Source: Mesorhizobium sp. M1E.F.Ca.ET.045.02.1.1 (GTDB lineage: Bacteria > Pseudomonadota > Alphaproteobacteria > Rhizobiales > Rhizobiaceae). From it: a stretch of DNA of 64,000 nt. The translations under genes and the position numbers were made by a program. Where the stretch lies: contig NZ_CP034447.1 in assembly GCF_003952485.1 (NCBI RefSeq), positions 2,742,501-2,806,500 of the forward strand, in the 5' to 3' direction. Positions 20,396 to 29,189 of this stretch are shown piece after piece; the first letter of the stretch is position 1, and each line of letters opens with the position of its first letter. The notes under the pieces were generated by a model. That model was not told the DNA's origin. It made no database searches and saw only the letters and a list, made by a program, of their open reading frames with translations.

Positions 20396-21630
20396 CGGCT
20401 CCATCGTCCAGCGAAGCGCCGCGCCAGCATCCAGCCTTCCTTGCCGTGGATTTCTTCTGCGGCGCCGGCGGCACCACTCGTGGTCTAATCGACGCGGGCG
20501 GCTATGTCATCGCTGGGGTCGATAAGGATAGTCGCTGCAAGCAGACCTACGTCAAGAATAATCCGAACACCACGATCGATTTCGCAGCGCCACGGTTCAT
20601 CCGGCGCGATATTTTTCCTGCGACGAAAGCCTATCCGGACGGAGAACAGACGGAGTTGTTCGAGGAGTTGGAGGAGTTGATCGACAAGTATCGTCGTGAA
20701 GCTCCGGATACTCCGCTGATGTTCGCGATCTGCGCGCCTTGCCAACCGTTCACGAAGCTCTCTCGGAAGGAACTAAGCGATGCTCGAAAGTTGGGTCGGG
20801 AGCGTGATAGCAATCTCTTGAGAGAAGCTGCAAAATTCGTTGCGCGCTTTCGCCCAGAGATGATCCTGTCTGAGAACGTCCAAGGAATCGGTGAGCCGAA
20901 GTATGGAGGCGTCTGGGAGGATTTCCGTCGTCAGCTTCGGAAACTTGGCTATGCTACCGGCAGCAACGTCATTTGTACGTCCAACTTCGGCGTGCCCCAA
21001 TACCGTAAACGATCGATCCTGATCGCAGTACCCAGGGAGATGGCGCGGGCCGAATTGCTAGTTTCGGATGAAGTCGATGCCGATCTCGTCGTACCGAAGG
21101 AGGATTCTCAGGCGGCCGTCCAAACGGTGAGATCGGCGATTGGACATTTACCGGCGCTCGCGGCTGGGGTTCAGCATTCAGCGATCCCCAACCACAAAAC
21201 CCGGACATTGAGCGACCTCAATCTGAAACGGCTGGCGGCTGCGAAACCCGGTCAGTCAAATGCCTATCTCGAAGTTACGCCTGACGGGGACCTTTCGCTT
21301 GCGTGCCACCGGAAAGTGAATGCAAAGCTCAATGTCCGGTGTTTCACCGATGTATACACACGTATGGATCCCGACAGACCATCGCCGACGATTACGACCA
21401 AATGCCACAGCATCTCGAATGGTCGCTTCGGACATTTTGACACGAGACAGTTACGGGGCATTTCTTTACGCGAAGCCGCGATCTTACAGTCGTTTCCGCA
21501 AGACTACGTTTTTTACCCGACTGACATGATCGAGCCGATCGCCCGAATGATCGGTAACGCGGTGCCACCACGGCTTGCGGAATATTTTTCACGTTATCTC
21601 TCTGGCTCGATCGCTCCAGCCGATACATGA
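20392..21630 (+). CDS. DNA (cytosine-5-)-methyltransferase, DrmMII/Dcm type
   Basis: A 412-residue C5 cytosine methyltransferase with the family motifs in order: motif I AVDFFCGAGGTTRGL near residue 17, motif IV catalytic CAPCQPF near 115, motif VI SENVQGIG near 160, motif VIII VPQYRKRSIL near 200, and IX/X SPTITTKCHSI and SLREAAILQSFPQDY near the C terminus. In class 2 DISARM a cytosine methyltransferase (DrmMII) marks self DNA (family knowledge). The start is fixed by the ATGA overlap with the HTH gene. It overlaps the convergent vsr gene by 37 bases. The recognition site cannot be read from sequence; the Vsr neighbour suggests a site prone to T:G mismatch by 5mC deamination. Confidence 0.9.
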   Translation: MTAPSSSEAPRQHPAFLAVDFFCGAGGTTRGLIDAGGYVIAGVDKDSRCKQTYVKNNPNTTIDFAAPRFIRRDIFPATKAYPDGEQTELFEELEELIDKYRREAPDTPLMFAICAPCQPFTKLSRKELSDARKLGRERDSNLLREAAKFVARFRPEMILSENVQGIGEPKYGGVWEDFRRQLRKLGYATGSNVICTSNFGVPQYRKRSILIAVPREMARAELLVSDEVDADLVVPKEDSQAAVQTVRSAIGHLPALAAGVQHSAIPNHKTRTLSDLNLKRLAAAKPGQSNAYLEVTPDGDLSLACHRKVNAKLNVRCFTDVYTRMDPDRPSPTITTKCHSISNGRFGHFDTRQLRGISLREAAILQSFPQDYVFYPTDMIEPIARMIGNAVPPRLAEYFSRYLSGSIAPADT

Positions 21631-22019
21631 AGCTGCGACAGAACGAGTTGCACACCTTCCTCCAGGGCGCATTCCCACACGATCACGACCCGCCATCCGA
21701 GAGCCTCCAGCTTCGTTCGAACCACCTGATCGCGTTCCATATTGCGTTTAAGCTTCGGTGTCCAAAACTCAACGTTTGACCGAGGTCGACGCCCGCGGGG
21801 GCAATTATGTCCATGCCAGAAGCAACCGTGAACGAGCACGACCATTCGGTGTTTGGGTAGAACGAGATCGGGTGATCCGGGCAAATCCCGACGGTGAAGG
21901 CGAAAGCGAAGACCAGCTGCGTGCAAAGCGTGACGCACGAATAATTCGGGCGCCGTATTTTTTTGGCCAACACGCGCCATTATGCGCGAGCGCTGTTCCC
22001 CTCTTAGACGATCCACCAT
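21594..22019 (-). CDS. vsr: Very short patch repair endonuclease Vsr
   Basis: A 141-residue protein of normal Vsr length. It shows RSRIMARVGQKNTAPELFVR at the N terminus, LPGSPDLVLPKHRMVVLVHG with the catalytic aspartate, and the zinc-site segment CFWHGHNC. Vsr nicks 5' of T in T:G mismatches produced by deamination of 5-methylcytosine (family knowledge). It is encoded tail to tail with the cytosine methyltransferase, the usual partner arrangement. Its presence implies that the methyltransferase is, or was, active and mutagenic. Confidence 0.93.
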   Translation of the reverse strand: MVDRLRGEQRSRIMARVGQKNTAPELFVRHALHAAGLRFRLHRRDLPGSPDLVLPKHRMVVLVHGCFWHGHNCPRGRRPRSNVEFWTPKLKRNMERDQVVRTKLEALGWRVVIVWECALEEGVQLVLSQLHVSAGAIEPER

Positions 22020-22168
22020 CGCGCGAATATAGCAATGAGTGACTACTCCGCTATCACTGAAAAGAACCGAAATCGAACTGGGTCGACGCTGACAGCGTAT
22101 CGTTCCGCACGCGCACGCCCCGGATGCCTGTGCGAATAGGTGCCGCTCAAAATCTTCGACGGAACCCT

Positions 22169-22459
22169 ATGACAGCGGCGACGATCTTCGATGACGGCAT
22201 CGGCGTGTCCGCCGAGGACTTCATCGAGAAGCGGTTAGTGATAGGGACCCTCGCATCCTCCGACGTATTTGATCTGAAGGATTTTCGAGAACTCGAACAT
22301 AACGTCCAAGGCGCGTTTGATGAAGCGAAAAAGCCGACGTGTTTCGCGGATAAGGTTGACCAAACGGGGTTCCATTGGCCGTCGCGCGTTTACCACCCGC
22401 TCAGTCACAGAGGATGTGCCGCTGCCCTCAATTTGCGGCCTGTGAGGTGCGAATTCTAA
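22169..22459 (+). CDS. Small open frame of unknown nature, possibly a fragment
   Basis: A 96-codon frame from ATG 22169 between vsr and the flavoprotein gene, ending 3 bases inside the latter's convergent end. It begins with MTAATIFDDGIGVSAEDF and an acidic helical stretch; the last third looks non-coding. I recognise no domain. It may be a truncated gene or chance. The bases from 22020 to 22168 hold nothing else I can identify. Confidence 0.25.
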   Translation: MTAATIFDDGIGVSAEDFIEKRLVIGTLASSDVFDLKDFRELEHNVQGAFDEAKKPTCFADKVDQTGFHWPSRVYHPLSHRGCAAALNLRPVRCEF

Positions 22460-23451
22460 CCCTCATCCCAAAGCGCGCATCTCAGATGTCCATGTCCTCT
22501 CGAGAAATAATGGCATTTGTTCCGATTGCGGCAGCCACTCTCGGGATTATCGAGAAAATTGGGATTTGCGATCAAGTCTCGGCACAACCCGATATGCATA
22601 TTGGTAGGAAGCTTATCTGTCCTCGGTTGCCCCGCTTGGCCCGACAAAATGAAAGCTTTTCTGGGATTGCGCTCGGCGACGGCGCGACTGTCAGCAATAC
22701 GATCTACCCGAACTTCGTACCGAGACGGATAGATTAATCGCTTGTCGATGTTGTAGAAGCCCGAAGAGAGATCGATGTAATCGAACGGCAACGCCGCGAC
22801 GCGGTTATGAAAACGGTCGGCGCCTGTAGCATCGAAGTCGGCATCGCCGGTTCGTAGCGATATCCGGATCGAACTTTCGACTTGCGAAGATGCAAGTCTG
22901 GCGGCGAGGCCCGCCAGCCGGTCGAGCACTCTTTCGGCATCGCCGTTGATGCGGTCGTCGATAAGCAGACTCAGAAGATAACCATGCGCGGCATGGCATT
23001 GGATATGGCGAAACCCGTGTTCGATTGCCATCTGCGCTGCCCCGTCGAACGCGCTGAGGGTACGGTCGATTCCGGAGGCACTAATATCCCTAACGAGTAC
23101 TCGAGCGGCGGCGATGACCTGGGCGGGATCGGCTCTAACGAACTTTCTCATCCCGACGTAGCCTTCCCATGCCGTTGCGAGCTGGATACCCGGCAGGCTA
23201 CCTTTCTCAGCAATAGCATTCGCGACCGCCGCCCAAATGCCGTCGCTGGTCAGCGTCGGCGTTGTGGTATTGCTGCTATAACCGCCAGGCACCACAACAT
23301 TGCCCACGATCGCGCAATGCAACCCGGAGGATGCACGGTGTCGATAGAAATCGACATAACGGTCGTCGGGCAACCCATTCGTAACATAGCCCGTGTTGAC
23401 GCCCAGGAAAAATGTTCGCCTATCTATCGAGGCTGCGGTAGCGCTCGTCAT
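22456..23451 (-). CDS. Old-Yellow-Enzyme-like flavin oxidoreductase
   Basis: About 331 residues with a TIM-barrel flavoprotein pattern: FFLGVNTGYVTNGLPDDRY at the N terminus, a conserved HIQCHAAHGYLLSLLIDDRI segment typical of the OYE family near the middle, YIDLSSGFYN, and GLCRDLIANPNFLDNPESGC with a following Cys-rich tail (NKCHYF). Such enzymes reduce activated C=C bonds or related substrates with FMN (family knowledge). It overlaps the end of the MazG gene and is third in a tight operon. ATG 23451 is used; a TTG at 23469 has a better ribosome site. The substrate is unknown, and its place beside two nucleotide-metabolism proteins is unusual. Confidence 0.75.
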   Translation of the reverse strand: MTSATAASIDRRTFFLGVNTGYVTNGLPDDRYVDFYRHRASSGLHCAIVGNVVVPGGYSSNTTTPTLTSDGIWAAVANAIAEKGSLPGIQLATAWEGYVGMRKFVRADPAQVIAAARVLVRDISASGIDRTLSAFDGAAQMAIEHGFRHIQCHAAHGYLLSLLIDDRINGDAERVLDRLAGLAARLASSQVESSIRISLRTGDADFDATGADRFHNRVAALPFDYIDLSSGFYNIDKRLIYPSRYEVRVDRIADSRAVAERNPRKAFILSGQAGQPRTDKLPTNMHIGLCRDLIANPNFLDNPESGCRNRNKCHYFSRGHGHLRCALWDEG

Positions 23452-23773
23452 TGCGTCCGATCTTCGCAAGAATCTCCTGCTCGAGGTCGCCGCCGAGGAT
23501 CGTCACGAGCCGGAAGATGTAAATGGCCGCATCTGCAAGCTCTTCACGAAGGGCTGGAGCGGCGTTGCCGAGCGTCGGTCCAGCATAGCCGGCCGTTGTT
23601 CGGGCAAGCATAACTTTTTTGAGCAAGTTCGAAAATTCTCCCACCTCGCCGAACAGCCCAACGAGATCACGCATCAGTTGCTCCTCGCGCGTCGCATCGC
23701 TCTCGAAATCAACCTTAAAGCCGCGACGGCGGTCGCGTTCAATCTGCTCGCGGATGAGGGCCGACAGATCCAT
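23420..23773 (-). CDS. MazG-like nucleotide pyrophosphohydrolase
   Basis: A 117-residue, single-domain all-alpha NTP pyrophosphohydrolase. The metal-binding pattern is present: LFGEVGEFSNLLKK (E-x-x-E) and later ELADAAIYIFRL (E-x-x-D). Such enzymes hydrolyse NTPs or dNTPs to monophosphates (family knowledge). The start at 23773 is chosen because it lies 2 bases after the stop of the upstream dCTP-deaminase-like gene; a longer frame would overlap it. Coupling to a dCTP-deaminase-fold gene suggests joint action on deoxynucleotides. Confidence 0.88.
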   Translation of the reverse strand: MDLSALIREQIERDRRRGFKVDFESDATREEQLMRDLVGLFGEVGEFSNLLKKVMLARTTAGYAGPTLGNAAPALREELADAAIYIFRLVTILGGDLEQEILAKIGRNDERYRSLDR

Positions 23774-23775
23774 GC

Positions 23776-24549
23776 TCACGTCTTTCGAATATAAGTCACG
23801 AAAAGCGTACCAATCCCGATTATGGCGCTCGCCACTAGGTTGGTAGTGATAGCATCGATGTTGTTCATCCAATTATTCCGTATCGCAAAGAGCGCGCCAG
23901 CATTAAGGAATATCGCCAACCCAAGGCCGAAGGTGATCCAGAGCTGGGTTCGTTCCAGCCGCCGAATGATTGTTCGGGTAGCGGCAGGGAGCAGCGCCAA
24001 CGCCTCGTCACGTTCTTTTCCGACGCGCTTATCGTTTTTGACGTCGGCGTAGGTTTTTAAAAGATGCGTCTTTATTGGCCAAATCCCGGTGCGAAAACCG
24101 TGCTGGCCGTCATAGGATTTTATAACCGTCCCCGAAAGTCGAGTGAAATCGGCCTTGGCGATCGTCTGTCCCTGCGGCAGCTCGATATATTTGTCGCTAA
24201 CATTCTCAGTCACAATTCCGAGGTTGCCGCTGAAACCGGGATCCGCATAGGTGGCGACCGGGCTGAGCCCGATGCTGAACAGTGAACCTTTCGAGACAAT
24301 GCGCATAAGTATGTCATTTGGGATGTCGACATCTTCGGCCGTGATCAGCACCACTCTATGGCCCGGCTTGATCAGAATCTTCTCGTCGGGCTCAAGCTCG
24401 AATCGTTTTGCATTCTCGCTGAGGTCATAATAGACGTTACCCATTCGGAGTTCGTAGCAGGCGCCAGCGAGCCCCTTAACCTCCGCATTGTGAATCAGCC
24501 GATCGGCGTCGATTTCAGCACGTATCTCGCCGTCGGTTAATGTCGGCAT
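23776..24549 (-). CDS. Membrane-anchored dCTP deaminase / dUTPase-fold protein
   Basis: A 257-residue protein. The first 170 residues are a dCTP-deaminase/dUTPase trimer domain: LTDGEIRAEI at the start, IVSKGSLFSIGL (the usual RSSLAR-G position), then ADPGFSGNLGIVTENVSD with the catalytic-type Glu. The C terminus has two hydrophobic membrane segments, one near QLWITFGLGLAIFLNAGALF and one near the end (NLVASAIIGIGTLFVTYI). dCTP deaminases that deplete dCTP are known phage defence effectors (established for soluble forms). A membrane-tethered form leading a MazG/OYE operon is unusual. The start at 24549 follows AAGGAGAATGGG, a clear ribosome site. Confidence 0.85.
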   Translation of the reverse strand: MPTLTDGEIRAEIDADRLIHNAEVKGLAGACYELRMGNVYYDLSENAKRFELEPDEKILIKPGHRVVLITAEDVDIPNDILMRIVSKGSLFSIGLSPVATYADPGFSGNLGIVTENVSDKYIELPQGQTIAKADFTRLSGTVIKSYDGQHGFRTGIWPIKTHLLKTYADVKNDKRVGKERDEALALLPAATRTIIRRLERTQLWITFGLGLAIFLNAGALFAIRNNWMNNIDAITTNLVASAIIGIGTLFVTYIRKT

Positions 24550-24970
24550 CCCATTCTCCTTTATCGGCACGGCATTGCTGACCAACGCACAGAATGCCGA
24601 TGTAACAACCGCTTTTTATCCCCAAAAGCCGAGGAGCTGCAAACGGGCAGTTTCGGTTGCTCAACCACACGCTCGGGCGATAGCCGCTTCTGCCGCATTC
24701 GCGCATTTGCCACTGGGCAGCGCCTATTTGGGGAGTGATGGTCTTGGCCCTCTCTCCCCCGCCAATGCCGCCTGCGCGAGTGCGGGGCAGTCCGCTCGCA
24801 AGGCGACACATAGCCGTCACCTTCCCCCTTTTGATCCGATCCGCCTCGCTCGGTGCGCAGCGCAGCCCTGCTCGCCTGCATTGGCGCCCCTCTCTTCTGC
24901 GCGCTCACGCGCCCCCGGGAGGCATGTCGGGGGACATGCCTTCGGCATTTAAGAGAGAAAGATCAGGACA
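24550..24970. other. Non-coding stretch upstream of the dCTP-deaminase operon, with a hairpin
   Basis: I find no supported gene. It should contain the minus-strand promoter of the dCTP-deaminase operon. At 24921-24940 a perfect 8-bp inverted repeat GGCATGTC / GACATGCC with loop GGGG precedes the ParB remnant and may be a leftover regulatory or mobile-element end. Confidence 0.45.
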
Positions 24971-25400
24971 ACGGCAAGGACATCGAATAAGAAGGCCGCC
25001 GCCGTGCCAGTGGCGGATCAGACGGAAACGGCGAGCGCGTCCGCGAACGTGGAAGCGGCGACGATCCCGGTCAGTGCGACGGAGGTTTTTGTACCGCTCG
25101 ACAAACTCAAGCAGTCACCGCGCAATGCGCGGAAGACCCAGCACCGTGAGGCTGAAATCGAAGCCTACGCGGCCAGCATTGCCGCCAAGGGCATGTTCCA
25201 GAACCTCGTTGTGGAGCCGGAGCTTGGCACGGACGGCCAGCCGACCGGCTGCTATTTCGTCACTGTTAGCGAAGGCGGGCTGCTGGCGAAGTTGCTGAGC
25301 ATGAAGCGCCAGGAGACCAGGAAAAGCGAGCCAATAGGCTGTGCCGTCAATATGGCGAATGATCCGCACGAGATCGACCTGGACGAGAAGGCATCCGCTC
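24971..25400 (+). pseudogene. ParB-like N-terminal fragment, truncated
   Basis: The frame encodes a plasmid-type ParB N-terminal domain: VPLDKLKQSPRNARKT, then EIEAYAASIAAKGMFQNLVV and a GCYFVTVSEGG segment, up to NDPHEIDLDE. The DNA-binding HTH and the rest are missing, and the sequence runs into an IS110-type transposase in another frame near 25400-25430. The likely ancestral start (M-A-K/R-T-S-N-K-K) is now ACG at 24971; an in-frame GTG at 25004 is the first standard start. It is a dead remnant of a plasmid or ICE partition gene. Confidence 0.8.
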
Positions 25401-25424
25401 GGCATGCATCCTGCACCAGTTCGA

Positions 25425-26391
25425 AGCTGTCTGCGAGCTTGAGCGGCGTCGCCGCGTCGGCCATGAGGCGGGATCGCTGTTGCCCTGGCTGCATCCCGAG
25501 CTCAAGAAACTCGGCCTGCCGGCCGTCTGCCTGGAGACGCAGCAGGTGCGCGCCGCACTGTCGGCGCAGCGCAACAAAAACCGACAAGGCCGATGCGCTC
25601 GGTATCGCCCACATCATGCGCACGGCTGGTTCCGACAGGCCCATATCAAGTCGGAAAGCTGCTATCGGACCAAGCTACTGCTGACGCACGGGCGTAATTT
25701 GAAGGCCAAGTTCCTCGACTTGGAGAACGCCATACGCCACTCGCTGAAGGCATTCGGCATCCGGCTCAGCAAGGTCGGGCGACGGGCTTTCGAGCAGGCG
25801 GTGCGCACCGCGGTGGCGGAGGATCCGCTGTCGAGCGAGCTGATGGACGCCATGCTGTCGGCACGCGCAGCGCTGTGGAGGCAGTATTGCCGGCTGCACG
25901 ATCTCGTCGTCAAAATGGTGGCCCGCAGCGAACTATGCCGACGCTTCATGGCAATCCCCGGCGTCGGCCCGGTGACGGCACTTTCGTTCATGACGGCGAT
26001 CGATGATCCGTCGCGCTTCCGCCGCTCACGCGACGTCGCGGCCTACTTCGGGCTGACTTCGCGGCGATGGCAGTCGGGCACCTCGATCGACGTTCAGGGT
26101 CGCATATCGAAAGCCGGCGACGCCGATGTTCGACGCTCGCTCTACGAGGCGGCGTCGGGGCTGATGACGCGCTTCAAGGGCTCCGACAAGGTCAAGAACT
26201 GGGGCCAGGCGATCGCCAAACGCTCCTGCCACCGCAAGGCCTGTGTCGCGGTGGCGCGCAAGCTGGCGGTGATCATGCACGCCATGTGGAGCGACGGCAC
26301 GTTCTATGTCGGCGATTCCGCGGCAAGCCAAGCGGATACCGGCCGGCGTGCCAATGAGAAGGCCCGCAAGCTGCTGGGAGCGCATCGATGA
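25425..26391 (+). pseudogene. IS110-family transposase remnant
   Basis: The sequence matches an IS110-family (DEDD) transposase lacking about the first 70 residues. Recognisable parts are HPELKKLGLPAVCLETQQVR, then TKTDKADALGIAHIMR in a second frame, WFRQAHIKSE back in the first, the C-terminal IPGVGPVTALSFMTAIDDPS, and VARKLAVIMHAMW. Two compensating frameshifts (an extra A near 25575 and a lost G near 25622) break the N-terminal catalytic domain, so it cannot be active. The C-terminal 250 residues remain open. The 5' end abuts the ParB fragment, which suggests deletion after insertion. No terminal repeats are expected for this family. Confidence 0.85.
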
Positions 26392-27027
26392 GCAGAAGGT
26401 CGACAGTTGAAACGCATGGCGTCCGCACGCTGACGGGCGCCATCTGACACAAGGAATCCGCCCCGGCGGATGAGGACTGATGCAGACCAGGAACGACGGA
26501 ACGCACGTTATCTTGCCTGCGGCCGCGCCCATCGCGAGACGGCCGGACCGCGCCGCATTGCCTGTGACAATGCTCCGTCACTCCGATGGAAAAGTGCACC
26601 ACGACGGTTCCCGTGCTGCAAATAAGCAGCGCTGCTACCCCGTCGCAGAGCGCGGAAGACTGCACGGCGCATCGGAACTCGACGCAAGAGCACGGAATCG
26701 TGGAATAGAGAATAGAATAGTGTATTATCGTAGATTGGAGGAATAACGACGATGGAAAGCAAGTCACGGAAAGTACGACCGATTAAGACGGCAAGATAAA
26801 AGCCCGCAGGGTGCGTGCTCTAGCGGTCGTTTGTTTTCAATGAGTTATGTGGAAATTTCACAATGTTTGAATATTCACCCCACCTTGTGGCGATGACGAT
26901 TTCTGAATGTTTTCGGTGGCTTAACGCAATGTGCGGTGCGCGGGCAACGACAGGTTGGAGCCTGGAAGGGGCGAGTTCGGAGTGCCGGCGCCTGGTTCGG
27001 CCCCGGAGGCCATCCATCCTGACATGA
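26392..27027. other. Gene-poor stretch behind the IS110 remnant
   Basis: About 640 bases without a supported gene. Short frames on both strands have no recognisable domain. A 15-codon frame at 26752-26799 after GGAGGAATAACGACG has a ribosome-site-like leader but is too short to support. Confidence 0.4.
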
Positions 27028-27495
27028 ATGCGCGAGCCATCGTGTTACGGTGGTCAAGTTCGCGATTTCGGATATGCCCTAGGGCTGAAACGAAGAGGAG
27101 AGATCACCACGACCGGCATCAACCGCCGCGCCTTGCTCGCCCACTCTGGCGCCGCCGTTTTGGGTTCGACACTGACGGCGACGGCTTATACCGCAAGGGG
27201 AGTGCGTCGAGACCCAGCAATAACGAACAAATTGCAGGCGTTGCTTGAAGCGCACATGACGGCATACGCCGCGTTCGGCAAGGCGATGCATGAAGTGGGT
27301 GGCAGCAGTGGCGACCACGACAGAGCCAGCCGGCAAGAGGAAGGGACGTTACTGGCCATTTGCGCCTATCCTGCGGTCAGCCGAGGGGATCGCTTGGCCA
27401 AGGCCCGATATCTTTTGGAGATCGAGGCGCGTGGCGAGCTCGACCTACCAGAACACATTCAGGCTCTTCTACGTTCGACAATTTCGGAGATATGA
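27028..27495 (+). CDS. Small protein with Tat-like N-terminal signal, unknown function
   Basis: A 155-codon frame. The segment INRRALLAHSGAAVLGSTLT looks like a twin-arginine or Sec signal with hydrophobic core, followed by an about 100-residue helical domain (KLQALLEAHMTAYAAFGKAM, later GDRLAKARYLLEIEARGELD). A GAGGAGAG ribosome-like site at 27095-27102 lies directly before codon ATC 27103 (ITTTGINRR). This suggests an original ATG there has mutated, leaving only ATG 27028 upstream. Rhizobial genomes have many such small Tat-like proteins near mobile DNA; the protein at 54991 has a similar plan. Possibly a decaying gene. Confidence 0.5.
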   Translation: MREPSCYGGQVRDFGYALGLKRRGEITTTGINRRALLAHSGAAVLGSTLTATAYTARGVRRDPAITNKLQALLEAHMTAYAAFGKAMHEVGGSSGDHDRASRQEEGTLLAICAYPAVSRGDRLAKARYLLEIEARGELDLPEHIQALLRSTISEI

Positions 27496-28019
27496 CCGAC
27501 TGCGCCAGTCGCCTCCGTCAAATCGACCGAAGGCCGCCGGCTAGCAAAAGCGCGTTGGCGCTTTTACGATGTCCGCTTTGCGCCTCAAAGTCGCCGTTGA
27601 AGCCCGCTCTTCCCATTCGTGAAAACTGACATTCTTGGGGGAGCGCTCGACGGCTGTGCGACTCTCGTCGAGACATAACCGTCGCATAAAACTGTACAAT
27701 ATCTGTGTCCCGGTCAGCTGAAGCCATCAAGCCTACAGGCACGTTTATGAGCCCTATTCGGGGCGCTTCAAAAGGCGATCTTTCGGCTCGAAGACGGCCG
27801 GCCGGAAGACGTCGGCGATGATTGCGAATGCCCCGCTTGAGGCAGTCACCACAAACTCCACTCGACGGCCGGTATTATTTGTATCTATATCCGCCGGCAT
27901 TTTTTCGAACTACGAGATCCCAATCACATCCTTTATGCATGATGCTTGCCGCTGGCCTGAAGCGTATGCACGCCTGGATCAAACGGCTGGGAACAATAAG
28001 CCAGCAAAGGGAGGAACAT
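27496..28019. other. Intergenic region upstream of the betaine transporter
   Basis: About 520 bases with no supported gene. It is AT-richer around 27870-27930 and should contain the promoter of the three-gene transporter operon. GGGAGGAAC at 28010-28018 is the ribosome site for the GTG start at 28020. Confidence 0.45.
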
Positions 28020-29024
28020 GTGAGACGTCTACTGATTACCTTATCCGCCGGTGCAATTTGCGCTTTCCTGAGCGGCGGAGTTTCGCACGCTGCGTGTGGT
28101 GACGTTACGTTGGCGCTCTTCAGCTGGCAGTCGGCCGAGGCGAACGCCTACGTTGATCAGCTCATCCTCAACAATGGCTACGGATGCAATGCGACCACTG
28201 TCGCAGGGGACACGGTTCCGACGGTAACTTCGATGATTGAAAAGGGCCAGCCGGATATCGCTCCGTCTGTGGTTGTTACCCTGTTGGGTGATTTCTACGC
28301 CAAAGGCGCCGATGAGGGACGGGTCAAGCGGATTGGAACCGGAATCAGCGACGGATCGGTTTCAGGCTGGTGGATTCCGAAATATGTCATCGACGCTCAT
28401 CCCGATATCAAAACTGTAGATGATGCCTTGAAGCATCCAGATCTGTTCCCGTCCCCCGAAGACCCATCGAAGGGCGGCATCATCCAAGGCCCGCAAGGCT
28501 GGGGCGATACGGTGATAACATCGCAGTTGTTCAAGGCATTTGAAGCCGACAAGAAGGGGTTCGTACTCGTGCCGAGCGGATCTGCGGCCGCGCTCGACGG
28601 TGCGATCGCGAAAGCCTACGAGCAGAAGCACGGCTTCATTGCGGCCTACTGGGCTCCGACGTCATTGCTGGTGAAATATCCCATGGTACGCCTGGACGGA
28701 CCTGCGCACGATGATGCGGAGTGGGCACGCTGCACTGCGAAGCAGGATTGCCCGGATCCGAAGCCGAATTACTGGAAGGCCTCGGAAGAAATCACTTTGG
28801 CCTCCGACAAGTTCTTGAAGCGTGACGACGTGGCCCCGGCAAAAGACTATTTTGCCAAACGCAGTTGGAGCCAAGCCGAAGTCGGCAAGGTGATGCTGTG
28901 GATGACCGAAAACCAGGCCAACGGCGAGGATGGTGCCAAGTGGTTTATCAAGAACATGCCGGAAGTCTGGACGAAATGGGTCCCGGCTGACGTGGCCGAA
29001 AAGGTCAAGGCTGCATCGAATTAG
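28020..29024 (+). CDS. Glycine/proline-betaine-type ABC transporter substrate-binding protein
   Basis: A 334-residue periplasmic protein of the OpuAC/ProX family. The signal peptide is VRRLLITLSAGAICAFLSGG with cleavage after SHA near residue 24. The mature part starts CGDVTLALFSWQSAEANAYV, and EKGQPDIAPSVVVTLLGDF and WAPTSLLVKYPMVRL are typical of quaternary-amine binders, which hold the cation in an aromatic cage (Trp and Tyr are plentiful here). The start is GTG 28020 after GGGAGG, not the upstream ATGs, because only this start gives a proper signal peptide. It is followed by permease and ATPase genes. The substrate is probably proline betaine or hydroxyproline betaine given the catabolic genes downstream. 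Confidence 0.9.
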   Translation: MRRLLITLSAGAICAFLSGGVSHAACGDVTLALFSWQSAEANAYVDQLILNNGYGCNATTVAGDTVPTVTSMIEKGQPDIAPSVVVTLLGDFYAKGADEGRVKRIGTGISDGSVSGWWIPKYVIDAHPDIKTVDDALKHPDLFPSPEDPSKGGIIQGPQGWGDTVITSQLFKAFEADKKGFVLVPSGSAAALDGAIAKAYEQKHGFIAAYWAPTSLLVKYPMVRLDGPAHDDAEWARCTAKQDCPDPKPNYWKASEEITLASDKFLKRDDVAPAKDYFAKRSWSQAEVGKVMLWMTENQANGEDGAKWFIKNMPEVWTKWVPADVAEKVKAASN

Positions 29025-29189
29025 CGTTTGTCCAACATGGAGGCTTCGGATTTTACTCCGAAGTCTCCTCTGAATATATGCTGTAGCGTTGCTGGCAAGA
29101 GCGACATCTGGCACGAATTACTGCTGTCGTTGACATTGTGTTGCTGCTACTTACTGTCTCCGCGGCGAAACTTAGCTGGACATCGCGAT

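Noticed and set aside
24735..25298. 187-codon frame overlapping the ParB remnant
   Set aside because: It is Arg/Pro-rich with no domain; the ParB frame in the same DNA has clear homology.
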